Source: Anaerostipes rhamnosivorans (GTDB taxonomy: Bacteria; Bacillota; Clostridia; Lachnospirales; Lachnospiraceae). Taken from it: a stretch of DNA of 64,000 bases. Below are positions 34,110 through 41,792 of the stretch, piece after piece; the stretch's first letter is position 1; each line of letters opens with the position of its first letter. Below the pieces are notes generated by a model. That model did no database searches. It was not told the origin of the DNA and saw nothing but the letters and a program-made list of their open reading frames with translations. The DNA lies in contig NZ_CP040058.1 in assembly GCF_005280655.1 (NCBI RefSeq), forward strand, positions 839,001 through 903,000, in the 5' to 3' direction. Position numbers and translations under genes: made by a program.

Positions 34110-35749
34110 TGTATAAGGTAAAATTAAATGACAAATATATCTATCACCCATGGGATAAAGATCTGCAGATCAGTGATCCCAAGTTAGATACAGAGCTGAA
34201 TAAAAACGGCTCTTTTTCTTTTGTGATCTATCCAGACAATCCGATGTATAACAATTTAGAAAAGTTAAAATCAAAATTGCATATCATATGGTTCGATGAT
34301 AATGGAAATGAGAAAGAGATCTTTAGATGCCGTATTTTGAATGAAGAAACAGACTTTGATGGAGAAAAAACAGTCACATGCGAGGGGGACCTCGCTTTTT
34401 TGTTAGACACAATCCAGCGGCCTTATTCTTCTACGGTTTCGCCGGCGGACCGGTTCAAGCAGCTTATTAATGCTCATAATTCACAGGTTGAGCCTGATAA
34501 GCAATTTCAGATTGGGAATATCACAATGACAGGTGATTCTGTAAAAGTAACAGAGAATAGTTATCCAGATACCAGGGCCGACATTGAAAATAAGTTGTTG
34601 AATGTCTATGGCGGATATATCAGGACGAGAGAGCAGAACGGGAAATACTATATTGACTATTTGAAAGATTATGAGGATAGAGAAGGGCAGTCGGTGCGAT
34701 ATGGAGAAAATATACTTGATATAACAAAGTATATAAAGGCCGAGGATATAAAAACTTGCATAATCCCTTTAGGAGCAACAAACAGCGCTACTGGTAAAGC
34801 AATCACGATAGCGAGCGTAAATAATGGAGTGGATTATCTCTACGATCAGTCAGCCGTGGATACTTTTGGGAAAATATACGGCACTGTTTCTTTTTCGGAT
34901 GTTGAAAGCCCAAATACATTGAAACAGAAAGGACAGGAGCAAGTAGAAGCATTAAAGAACTTAATTGTTTCGATTGAACTTACCGCTGTCGATCTGAAAG
35001 ACCTTGGTTACGATGTAAAAGAAATTTCTGTCGGAGATTTTATCCCGGTTGTATCCATGCCGCATGGAATTAATTCTTATATGCAGGTAAGCAAAAAAAG
35101 CCAGAATCTTAAAAAACCGGAGGATTCTAGTATTGTCCTTGGCTCTACAATTAAGACGCTTGTGGAAAGCCAAAATGTTTATAATTCAGGAATCCAAAAT
35201 GTTATACCTGCAGTTAACAACGCCGTGAACACAGCAAATAACGCAGCAAACAAGGCTGAGCAAGTAAAGGTAGAGATGGACGCAGTTACAAATAAGATCT
35301 ACCCGGTCGGCAGTATCTATATCTCTGTAAACAATGCGAATCCTGCGTCATTTTTCGGTGGCAGCTGGACAGCATTTGCAACAGGACGGACTATCGTGGG
35401 AGTAGATACAAGTCAGGGGGAGTTTAATTCGGTGGAGAAGCCTGGAGGAAACAAGGATGCGGCCGTGATCGCTCATATACACAGTGTAAATGCACAAAAC
35501 ACAATCAATGCAGGAGTGCACGATCACGATGCTTACGTGAGGAGTGGGGTGTTTGCTTCTGGCAATTCTACAGCAAGCAGCCTTGGATTTTCAGACAAAA
35601 ATAACGGAAAAAGTACAAGTGCAATCATGGTAGATGGAAATCATTATCATAATGTTCCGGCGCATAATACTAACAGCACAGGTCAGAATGGCGCAGGGAA
35701 AAATCTGCCTCCTTATATAACTGTATATATGTGGAAAAGAATAGGATAG
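34109..35749 (+). CDS. Tail-associated hub protein with collar-like C-terminus
   Basis: 546 residues from GTG 34109 (GAGGAGG upstream). The N-terminal about 370 residues look like the prophage tail protein/endopeptidase (Gp18/Tal) family: YHPWDKDLQISDPKLDTELN, then DTIQRPYSSTVSPADRF. After a helical NAAN repeat (about 370-390), a receptor-side domain starts with YPVGSIYISVNNANPASFFG and includes HIHSVNA and HDHD, as in tail collar/Gp10-like fibres. It probably contacts the host surface. Confidence 0.82.
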   Translation: MYKVKLNDKYIYHPWDKDLQISDPKLDTELNKNGSFSFVIYPDNPMYNNLEKLKSKLHIIWFDDNGNEKEIFRCRILNEETDFDGEKTVTCEGDLAFLLDTIQRPYSSTVSPADRFKQLINAHNSQVEPDKQFQIGNITMTGDSVKVTENSYPDTRADIENKLLNVYGGYIRTREQNGKYYIDYLKDYEDREGQSVRYGENILDITKYIKAEDIKTCIIPLGATNSATGKAITIASVNNGVDYLYDQSAVDTFGKIYGTVSFSDVESPNTLKQKGQEQVEALKNLIVSIELTAVDLKDLGYDVKEISVGDFIPVVSMPHGINSYMQVSKKSQNLKKPEDSSIVLGSTIKTLVESQNVYNSGIQNVIPAVNNAVNTANNAANKAEQVKVEMDAVTNKIYPVGSIYISVNNANPASFFGGSWTAFATGRTIVGVDTSQGEFNSVEKPGGNKDAAVIAHIHSVNAQNTINAGVHDHDAYVRSGVFASGNSTASSLGFSDKNNGKSTSAIMVDGNHYHNVPAHNTNSTGQNGAGKNLPPYITVYMWKRIG

Positions 35750-35761
35750 GAAGGAGCGAGT

Positions 35762-36652
35762 ATGACAGTACAAGAAGCATTGCAGAACATTCTACATGCT
35801 GTTTTAGGAAAGGATGTAAGACAAAGCATCCATGACGGTATTGATACAATCAACAAGGAAAGCAAGGCAGATATGGAGGCCAAGCAGGCAGTCATAGATA
35901 TATATACAGGAAAACAGGACTTGCTAGACAAAAAATATGATAACTTACTTGAAGAAATGTCACAAGCGAACCCTTCTGTTGCAGAAGTAGTAGATGCAAG
36001 ACTGGCTGGAGACAGTACGCAGTATGCGAACTTAAAAGATCGCCTTGATGCGATTTACCGGGGGACAGAGATAGATCTTGATAGGTACAATTCGATTTCA
36101 GAATATATAGTCGAGCACTTGAATGACTTAAATGAAGCGGATGGCATTTTAGAAAATCTTAAGACAGTAGATAAAAGCAGTCTCGTAGCTGCTATAAATA
36201 CTCTCGTTATTCGTTGTACAGAATTACAATCGACGATCAGCGATGTAAATACGGCGCTGCAAAACAAAACCTCTGACACAGGCTGGAAACCAATCATTGG
36301 AACAAATGCGTGTGGAATATATACAAAAAAACCGGAGATCGGAACAAGTATCATGTATAGAAAGAAAAATGGAATTGTGCATGTTTACGGCAACTATGGG
36401 ATTGATCGAACATATGCAGGGGGAAGTTCTGCTGAGAACACAAATGTAAAAATATGTACGTTGCCTGCGGGATTCCGACCGAAATACGACATATATCATA
36501 TAAACTCTGCGACAGGCGCTACAGTAGGAAGATACCTCTTCGGGTTCGATGGGACCGTAAAACTAGAATGGCTGAGGAAAATGGAAGATGCAACAGCGAT
36601 AAAAGGAAGCGTTAGCTGGGCAGCAATCGCATTTTCATTTCCAGAAGATTAA
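35762..36652 (+). CDS. Tail fibre / baseplate upper-like protein
   Basis: 296 residues. The N-terminal attachment region (ILHAVLGKDVRQSIHDGIDT, then EVVDARLAGDSTQYANLKDRLD) is common to baseplate fibres of Firmicute phages, and the C-terminal third (GIVHVYGNYGIDRTYAGGSS onward) is a beta-rich receptor-binding-like domain ending in WAAIAFSFPED. AAGGAGCG precedes the ATG. Host-range function is inferred. Confidence 0.75.
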   Translation: MTVQEALQNILHAVLGKDVRQSIHDGIDTINKESKADMEAKQAVIDIYTGKQDLLDKKYDNLLEEMSQANPSVAEVVDARLAGDSTQYANLKDRLDAIYRGTEIDLDRYNSISEYIVEHLNDLNEADGILENLKTVDKSSLVAAINTLVIRCTELQSTISDVNTALQNKTSDTGWKPIIGTNACGIYTKKPEIGTSIMYRKKNGIVHVYGNYGIDRTYAGGSSAENTNVKICTLPAGFRPKYDIYHINSATGATVGRYLFGFDGTVKLEWLRKMEDATAIKGSVSWAAIAFSFPED

Positions 36653-36671
36653 AATTAGAAAGGGGACAAAC

Positions 36672-36920
36672 ATGTTAGAAACTAAAAGAAGCATCACGCT
36701 TACAGGAGAGATCAAGGTCCCGGATTCCGACCGCACGGTGGTATATTTGAATGCCACTGTGGCAGAAGACGGCGAGGGAGACAACGTAACGCAGAACATC
36801 CAAGACAGCAAGCTTTATGAAGCAAACAAAGAAGCGGTGCGGCAGGAGATCGAAGAGTTTACGCAGCAGTTTTATGCAGCACAGGACGCAAGAGCAACAG
36901 AGACGACAGAGCAGCAGTAG
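36672..36920 (+). CDS. Small late phage protein
   Basis: 82 residues, unrecognised as an enzyme. A beta-like N-terminus (SITLTGEIKVPDSDRTVVYLNATV) is followed by an acidic coil and a Glu/Gln helix (QEIEEFTQQFYAAQDA). The position after the fibre gene suggests a small tail or fibre-associated protein. A short hairpin GGGCC-GAA-GGGCC-like segment with a T run follows at 36921. Confidence 0.6.
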   Translation: MLETKRSITLTGEIKVPDSDRTVVYLNATVAEDGEGDNVTQNIQDSKLYEANKEAVRQEIEEFTQQFYAAQDARATETTEQQ

Positions 36921-36964
36921 AGGGCCGAAGGGCCTTTTTATTTTGCAGACATAAGGAGAGGGAA

Positions 36965-37249
36965 GTGCTACAAGAAATCTTAGCAATATGCGGAGGTATC
37001 AGTATCATCGGCGGGGCCGGGGCAGTGATCTATAAGGTCGTGCACCCGGCCTTTAAATTCAAGAACCGAGTGGAAAAGTTGGAGGATCACTCGGTCAAAG
37101 ACTATAAAAGGCTGGTCAATCTGGAGGAGATGCAGAAGCAGCAGAATAAATGCCTTGCTGCTATGCTGAACCATCAGATCACCGGAAACGGAATTGACAA
37201 CATGAAGAAAATCAGAGATGAACTTTTAGAGAGTATCATCGACAAGTAG
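36965..37249 (+). CDS. Membrane-anchored phage lysis-region protein
   Basis: 94 residues from GTG 36965 behind AAGGAGAGGG. One N-terminal membrane segment (ILAICGGISIIGGAGAVIYKVV) is followed by a charged coiled-coil tail (KNRVEKLEDHSVKDYKRLVN). Proteins like this lie beside holins in many Clostridial phages and may be an accessory holin or spanin-like factor. Confidence 0.6.
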   Translation: MLQEILAICGGISIIGGAGAVIYKVVHPAFKFKNRVEKLEDHSVKDYKRLVNLEEMQKQQNKCLAAMLNHQITGNGIDNMKKIRDELLESIIDK

Positions 37250-37265
37250 AAAGGAAGGTACAAAT

Positions 37266-37460
37266 ATGAGAGATTGGAAAAAGTGGGGACGTGCAGCGGG
37301 GATCAGAGCAGTGAAGACTGTTGCACAGACGGCAGTAGCAACGATAGGGACCACGGCGGCGCTGTCTTCTGTTGACTGGCGCATGGTATTATCCACAGCA
37401 GCATTGGCTGGTGTTATTTCCTTGCTGACTTCTGTGGCCGGGATTCCGGAGGAGGAATAA
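37266..37460 (+). CDS. Holin (r1t-like)
   Basis: 64 residues with two membrane segments: AVKTVAQTAVATIGTTAAL and MVLSTAALAGVISLLTSVAG, joined by SSVDWR. The pattern matches the phage r1t-type holin family, which forms membrane lesions at lysis time. AAGGAAGG precedes the ATG, and the amidase gene starts 2 bases downstream of the stop. Confidence 0.85.
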   Translation: MRDWKKWGRAAGIRAVKTVAQTAVATIGTTAALSSVDWRMVLSTAALAGVISLLTSVAGIPEEE

Positions 37461-37462
37461 AG

Positions 37463-38218
37463 ATGGGTATTAAATGGAAGAAAGTATGGGCTGATAAGCG
37501 GAACTATGGTGGCAGACGGAATCTTAAGGATATAGAGTATATCGTTCTGCATTACACGGCAAATGACGGTGATACGGCAGAAAACAACGGGAAATACTTT
37601 AGGAATAACGTGGTAAAGGCGTCTGCACACTGCTTTGTAGATGATAATATAGTAGTAAAGTCTGTACCGCTACGCAATATAGCCTGGGCAGTGGGCGGCA
37701 AATATGATCTTTCCGGAGCAGCAGGAAAGTTTTACGGAAAATGCACAAATGCGAACAGTATTTCAATAGAGATGTGTGACACAATCAGAGATGGAAAGGT
37801 CACTGTTTCCACTAAAACAAAAGCTATGACCATTGACCTTGTTAAATATTATATGAAAAAATATGGTGTCCCTGCATCTCATGTGATCCGCCACTGGGAC
37901 GTGAACGGAAAGGAATGTCCCGCATATTGGGCTGGTACAGACAATTCAGGCTGGAATAGTTTTAAAAAGGCAATCGGCGGGCAAGCAGCAACAAAGAAGT
38001 ACACAGCAGTAAAAAAGGATTCCGGCAAAAATGCAATTCGCTGGCTCCAGGGAAAACTAAATGATCTTACATCCGGGGCAGATATTGCAACAGACGGCAT
38101 CTGGGGGCCTGCAACGCAGAAGAAATTAGAACAGTACTGGAAACAGCTTGGCTGGAAGAAAGGCAGCTATGCAGGAAAGAAGACCTGCACGGCGCTGTAT
38201 AAAAATCGGAAAAAATAG
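37463..38218 (+). CDS. N-acetylmuramoyl-L-alanine amidase (endolysin)
   Basis: 251 residues. The N-terminal Amidase_2 domain (about 15-155) shows IEYIVLHYTANDGD with the zinc His, VKASAHCFVDDNI and HVIRHWDVNGKECPAYW, whose His and Cys complete the metal site. The C-terminus (about 185-250) contains NAIRWLQGKLNDL and TDGIWGPATQKKLEQYW, a peptidoglycan-binding repeat. It has no signal peptide and needs the holin. A strong terminator ends the late operon. Confidence 0.93.
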   Translation: MGIKWKKVWADKRNYGGRRNLKDIEYIVLHYTANDGDTAENNGKYFRNNVVKASAHCFVDDNIVVKSVPLRNIAWAVGGKYDLSGAAGKFYGKCTNANSISIEMCDTIRDGKVTVSTKTKAMTIDLVKYYMKKYGVPASHVIRHWDVNGKECPAYWAGTDNSGWNSFKKAIGGQAATKKYTAVKKDSGKNAIRWLQGKLNDLTSGADIATDGIWGPATQKKLEQYWKQLGWKKGSYAGKKTCTALYKNRKK

Positions 38219-38225
38219 CAGAAGA

Positions 38226-38255
38226 AAAGCCCCGGATTGCTCCGGGGCTTTTTTA
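38226..38255 (+). terminator. Terminator of the late operon
   Basis: AAAGCCCCGGA and TCCGGGGCTT form a GC-rich stem followed by TTTTTT directly after the endolysin gene. Confidence 0.93.
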
Positions 38256-38354
38256 AATAGCAGAATTAAATGTGAATAGCATTATTTTATACTTTAAATC
38301 CCAATATGGGTCTGCCGTTTATTTTATTATACTTTTCTCGCCCTTTATTGTCAA

Positions 38355-38798
38355 TTACCACTTGTTGTTTTTGTCTAACAACAAGTGTCCAAGGCACTGA
38401 GTAAAATCCCCGGTCCAAGAAAGGACATTTTGATGGAATACTGCGCCAGGGAAAATAAGATCTAAAACGAAAGGCGGCTGAACCGGGAATAATTCTATTT
38501 TATTTGGCAGTGTCGGCTTTGCGAGTTCAAGCATCAGTTGCCATATTTTTTTTGCTTGCATTTTATTAGAAGCACCTGCGGTGGCTAACACAATGTCATC
38601 ACCGACTTTGATTGTTGCAATATAAGCGCCCGGTTCAGTTGTCAAAAGCATTGTTGCACCGTCGAGCAGCTCAATAGGATTTCCTTCATCCGTGTTTTTT
38701 ATCAAGTTTGTTAGATATTCGATTGTTTCCTCTTGCACCTCTTCCGTGCATGATACTCTATTATGTTGAGTGTTTATCGTATAATGATTTATTTTCAT
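38355..38798 (-). CDS. Hypothetical prophage cargo protein
   Basis: 147 residues when started at the ATG behind AAAAGGGG at 38798; the longer frame to 38867 overlaps the upstream gene. It is mixed alpha/beta with DGATMLLTTEPGAYIATIKVGDDIVL and an aromatic hydrophobic end (FVLDLIFPGAVFHQNV). The family is not recognised. It forms the second gene of the leftward unit driven by the promoter at 39127-39155. Confidence 0.6.
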   Translation of the reverse strand: MKINHYTINTQHNRVSCTEEVQEETIEYLTNLIKNTDEGNPIELLDGATMLLTTEPGAYIATIKVGDDIVLATAGASNKMQAKKIWQLMLELAKPTLPNKIELFPVQPPFVLDLIFPGAVFHQNVLSWTGDFTQCLGHLLLDKNNKW

Positions 38799-38814
38799 AT
38801 GTTTTTCCCCTTTT

Positions 38815-39075
38815 TTAAAGTTGAAGTCCGTCCAGAAAATCGTTATGCGATTCTCTTGCAAACTCATTCATTTCCTTTTCGGCTTTGAAGCCGTCTAATA
38901 TGTCATTATATAATTCGTCTTCGATTTTTTCTTCCGTCAAAGGGGAAGGTCGATCGCCAGTCTCCTCGTCAATCCCTAAAATCTGGTCAAGACAAGCGTC
39001 TATATCTCTCAAAGCTCTTTCTCTATCGAAACCAAGTTCTACTACTTCATTTAATAAATCTATTGTTTTCTTCAT
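38815..39075 (-). CDS. Hypothetical acidic prophage cargo protein
   Basis: 86 residues, strongly acidic and helical (LNEVVELGFDRERALRDIDACLDQILGID). No family is recognised. It is the first gene of the leftward operon, 51 bases from the predicted -10 box, with AAGGAGGAT upstream of the ATG. Its promoter carries the same operator as the rightward operon at 39463, so it should be co-regulated by the XRE protein. Confidence 0.65.
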   Translation of the reverse strand: MKKTIDLLNEVVELGFDRERALRDIDACLDQILGIDEETGDRPSPLTEEKIEDELYNDILDGFKAEKEMNEFARESHNDFLDGLQL

Positions 39076-39126
39076 TTTAACATCCTCCTTAATGTTTGTT
39101 TAACTCGTTCCCTTTACTGTAACTAT

Positions 39127-39155
39127 AGTATACCCTATAATTAGGGTAGCGTCAA
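39127..39155 (-). promoter_or_regulatory. Leftward cargo promoter with ACCCTA-N4-TAGGGT operator
   Basis: On the - strand TTGACG (39155-39150), 17 bases and TATACT (39132-39127). The spacer is filled by the palindrome ACCCTATAATTAGGGT (39132-39147). The leader after it (TTACAGTAAAGG and ACGAGTTAA) matches the rightward promoter leader. Confidence 0.8.
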
Positions 39156-39161
39156 GCGAAT

Positions 39162-39389
39162 CTAATAATATTTTATTTTTTCCTCATCCGTAGGGATGAC
39201 TTCTATAATATCCCCTGGCTGTAGTTTACACATAATACATATTTTATTTAAAGTTTCTAAAGTAATGCTTTTCCCGGCTTTTATATTCGTCATAGTTTGT
39301 TTAGGTAAAAGCTTTTCCTTCTGTAACCTAGTCTGATTATATCCACACTTTTTTAATGTTTCTAAAACATCTATTTTGTAATTAATCAT
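39162..39389 (-). CDS. XRE-family regulator of the cargo region
   Basis: 75 residues from the ATG at 39389 (AAAGGAGGAACGAC upstream). It is a minimal Cro/CI-type helix-turn-helix: VLETLKKCGYNQTRLQKEKLLPKQTMTNIKAG, then SITLETLNKICIMCKLQPGDII, typical of HTH_26. Its own promoter reads TTGTTT-17-TATAAT on the - strand (39440-39412). It lies between two promoters with the same operator, so it is the likely repressor of both. Confidence 0.82.
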   Translation of the reverse strand: MINYKIDVLETLKKCGYNQTRLQKEKLLPKQTMTNIKAGKSITLETLNKICIMCKLQPGDIIEVIPTDEEKIKYY

Positions 39390-39462
39390 GTCGTTCCTCC
39401 TTTTTATTTTGATTATACAATATAGAAGAGAAAAAAACAACTAATATTAGGGTAAAAAGGTA

Positions 39463-39491
39463 TTGACATAACCCTAATAGTAGGGTATACT
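39463..39491 (+). promoter_or_regulatory. Rightward cargo promoter with the same operator
   Basis: TTGACA (39463-39468), 17 bases, TATACT (39486-39491). The palindrome ACCCTAATAGTAGGGT (39471-39486) occupies the spacer. A half-site ATTAGGGT lies at 39446-39453, next to the XRE gene promoter. Confidence 0.82.
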
Positions 39492-39534
39492 GTAATTACA
39501 GTAAAGGAAACGAGTTAATAAGGAGGAAATGAAG

Positions 39535-40038
39535 ATGAAGAAATACAATTTATCAAAAATTATGAAAAGAGCATGGGTGCTGGTAAAAAGATTTAAAGAA
39601 ACCATTTCCTCCGCATTAAAAAAAGCATGGAGGGAAGCAAAGATGATAGCATTAAGAGGATCAGAAAAACAGGTTGCATGGGCGAACGATATAAGAAATA
39701 AAGGACTTGAAATCTGCGAAGAATACGACTTTTCTTTTGCAAAAGAAAAATTTCAGTCCGAAGATTCTGCAAAATGGTTTATCGATGGATGGAGAGGCCT
39801 CACTAGAAATGGGTATAAGTTTGACATGATAGCCAATTTAATGGAACTTAATATTCAGGAGGAAACTAGGATAATCAGAGAAAAGACCGGAAAACCGATT
39901 GGGCACAGGGAGCAGATGCAAATCCTCAACTCCTACAGCGAGAAATATCGCGATATAGATTCAGAAGTAGATCACAAGTTAGATAAATTATGGATGGATA
40001 GTCAATATTTATGGGGCGGAAGTATTTCCGGTAAGTAA
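39535..40038 (+). CDS. Cargo protein with KIMKRAW-type N-terminus
   Basis: 167 residues from the ATG at 39535 (GGAGG is only 3 bases from the ATG at 39529). The first 35 residues (YNLSKIMKRAWVLVKRFKET, ending KKAWREAK) form a basic helix seen at the start of many plasmid and phage proteins in Firmicutes. The remainder (ALRGSEKQVAWANDIRNKGL) is helical and unrecognised. It is the first gene of the operator-controlled rightward unit. Confidence 0.65.
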   Translation: MKKYNLSKIMKRAWVLVKRFKETISSALKKAWREAKMIALRGSEKQVAWANDIRNKGLEICEEYDFSFAKEKFQSEDSAKWFIDGWRGLTRNGYKFDMIANLMELNIQEETRIIREKTGKPIGHREQMQILNSYSEKYRDIDSEVDHKLDKLWMDSQYLWGGSISGK

Positions 40039-40052
40039 AGGAGGGAACGAAA

Positions 40053-40553
40053 ATGAGATTTATAGATCTAAATCAGGAAATCGAATCTAGGGAAAAGGCG
40101 ATTGCCCGACAAATTAAGGATGCTGGTCTTACAAAGGAACAGCTTAGGCAAGCCAGTCGGTTTAATTATTTTTATGATAAGTATTTTATTAGAGATAAGG
40201 GAAGCGTAGACGAAGATATAAAGGCAAAAAATGTATTTTGGGATATCGCAGAATCACAAATGTCCGGCTTCGACTATAACGAAGCCATGAGGATTGAGCG
40301 TCAAAAAGATGTCTTGGATGTACTTAAAGAAGTGCAGAGAGACAAAGGATTTCTGATGTACGGAAATGGGGGATTGTGTGGTACCTATTATACATTTTCT
40401 TCGTGCCAATTTAAAAATAAAAAAGAAACAATAATCTATACGTGGGATGCAGACCTAGACTGGGTACAGGATATGGAAATAGAGAATTTTTTGGAAGATA
40501 ACGAAGACCTCAAAGAAGATGAGGTTTTCCAAAAAATGCTTACAACTATTTGA
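40053..40553 (+). CDS. Cargo protein targeted (in a relative) by a local CRISPR spacer
   Basis: 166 residues, no known family. It is helical and charged in the N-terminal half (EIESREKAIARQIKDAGLTK) with an aromatic/Gly centre (GFLMYGNGGLCGTYYTFSSC) and an acidic C-terminus. GGAGGGAACG precedes the ATG. Bases 40235-40270, encoding FWDIAESQM, resemble the first spacer of the array at 62386, whose reverse complement encodes FWDIAKTEM. The function is unknown. Confidence 0.65.
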   Translation: MRFIDLNQEIESREKAIARQIKDAGLTKEQLRQASRFNYFYDKYFIRDKGSVDEDIKAKNVFWDIAESQMSGFDYNEAMRIERQKDVLDVLKEVQRDKGFLMYGNGGLCGTYYTFSSCQFKNKKETIIYTWDADLDWVQDMEIENFLEDNEDLKEDEVFQKMLTTI

Positions 40554-40659
40554 GCATCCACCCGCCCCGGAGGTTACGAAGGCAGAGAGTTTGAAGATTA
40601 GAACTATCAGCGATTCAAGCAATATGATAAAATAGAAGAAAATGACGGAGGTAAGAAAG

Positions 40660-40902
40660 ATGATTAATATAGTAGAGAAAGCAAAAGCGATGGATCAGTT
40701 TAATAACAATCTCCCTGATGTGAAAATAGGGGGGGCAATAACCCTGGCTGAGATCTGGGACGGCACAGGAGAAGTGCCGGAAGATTCCTGGAGCATACAG
40801 CTCACCGATTCGAATTGGATCAATTACTGTTTTGACGTAATAGAGAAAAATAGTGATCCTCTTAATACGGTTGTGAGGATCTCTGACATAGAATTATTAT
40901 AA
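40660..40902 (+). CDS. Small hypothetical cargo protein
   Basis: 80 residues from the ATG at 40660 (GGAGGT upstream; the ATG at 40642 lies before it). The sequence has an acidic, Trp-containing pattern (GGAITLAEIWDGTGEVPEDS, then TDSNWINYCFDVIEK) and is unrecognised. It lies between the unknown cargo genes and a terminator, and may be transcribed from the 39463 promoter or a weak one in the 106-base gap. Confidence 0.58.
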   Translation: MINIVEKAKAMDQFNNNLPDVKIGGAITLAEIWDGTGEVPEDSWSIQLTDSNWINYCFDVIEKNSDPLNTVVRISDIELL

Positions 40903-40913
40903 ATAGTGTATAG

Positions 40914-40938
40914 GCCCGGCAGGTAGCCGGGCTTTTTT
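40914..40938 (+). terminator. Terminator upstream of the Ku gene
   Basis: GCCCGGC-AGGTA-GCCGGGC followed by TTTTTT. It separates the Ku-ligase pair from the XRE-controlled genes unless there is read-through. Confidence 0.9.
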
Positions 40939-41003
40939 GTGCGCAAATATTTATATCTCTTTATGCAAATACTACTGGCAAAAATCAAAAAGGAGCTAAA
41001 AAT

Positions 41004-41792
41004 ATGGCAGTAGCGCATAAAGGAAGTATAAGCATGGGATTAGTGTTGATTCCAGTTGGATTGTATAAGTCCACCGTGGATAACGACATACATTTCAATC
41101 AACTTGACAAGGAAAGTGGCGCACGGATTAAGTATAAGAAGTATTGTAGTCACTGCGGAAAGGAAGTAATGCCGGACGATATAATCAAAGGATATGAGTA
41201 CGAAAAAAATAAGTATGTCACTATGACAAACGATGAGATAGAAAAAATAAAGACCAAGAAGGACAAAACCATTCATATCATACAGTTTTCTAAGATGACA
41301 GAAATAGATATGATTTACTATGAGAAAGATTACTATGCTGTTCCCGAAGTTGGGGCTGAAAAAGCGTTTGAGTTATTAAGACAAGCACTACTTTCTCAAA
41401 AAAAAATAGCTCTGGCTAAAACCGTAATTGGTCAAAGTGAAAAACTGATTGTATTATATCCATTAAAAGACGGGCTTATAGCAAAGACGCTGTATTATGA
41501 AGATGAAATTGCAGAAATTCCTAAGAAGGTACCTAAAATGGCCTTAGACAAAAATGAGTTAGATATGGCCAAGATGCTAGTAGAAAACATGACCAAACCG
41601 TTCATTGCTGCTGAATATAAAGACGAGTATCAAGAAAGATTACGAAATGCGATAATGCAGAAGATCCAGGGCAATGATGTGCTGGCAGTAGAAGACAATG
41701 GAAATCCGGCTGGTAATGTTATAGATCTGATGGAGGCATTGCAGAAAAGTTTGGAGATGTCCGGCCCACATAAAAAGGCAGGAAATGAGTAA
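41004..41792 (+). CDS. ku: Ku DNA-end-binding protein
   Basis: 262 residues, the usual length of bacterial Ku. HKGSISMGLVLIPVGLYKST at the N-terminus, CSHCGKEV, then YYEKDYYAVPEVGAEKAFELL and MTKPFIAAEYKDEYQERL are typical. Ku dimers ring double-strand ends and recruit LigD in non-homologous end joining. AAAGGAGC precedes the ATG. The ligase gene overlaps its stop (TAATG), so the two are one operon within the prophage. Confidence 0.92.
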   Translation: MAVAHKGSISMGLVLIPVGLYKSTVDNDIHFNQLDKESGARIKYKKYCSHCGKEVMPDDIIKGYEYEKNKYVTMTNDEIEKIKTKKDKTIHIIQFSKMTEIDMIYYEKDYYAVPEVGAEKAFELLRQALLSQKKIALAKTVIGQSEKLIVLYPLKDGLIAKTLYYEDEIAEIPKKVPKMALDKNELDMAKMLVENMTKPFIAAEYKDEYQERLRNAIMQKIQGNDVLAVEDNGNPAGNVIDLMEALQKSLEMSGPHKKAGNE

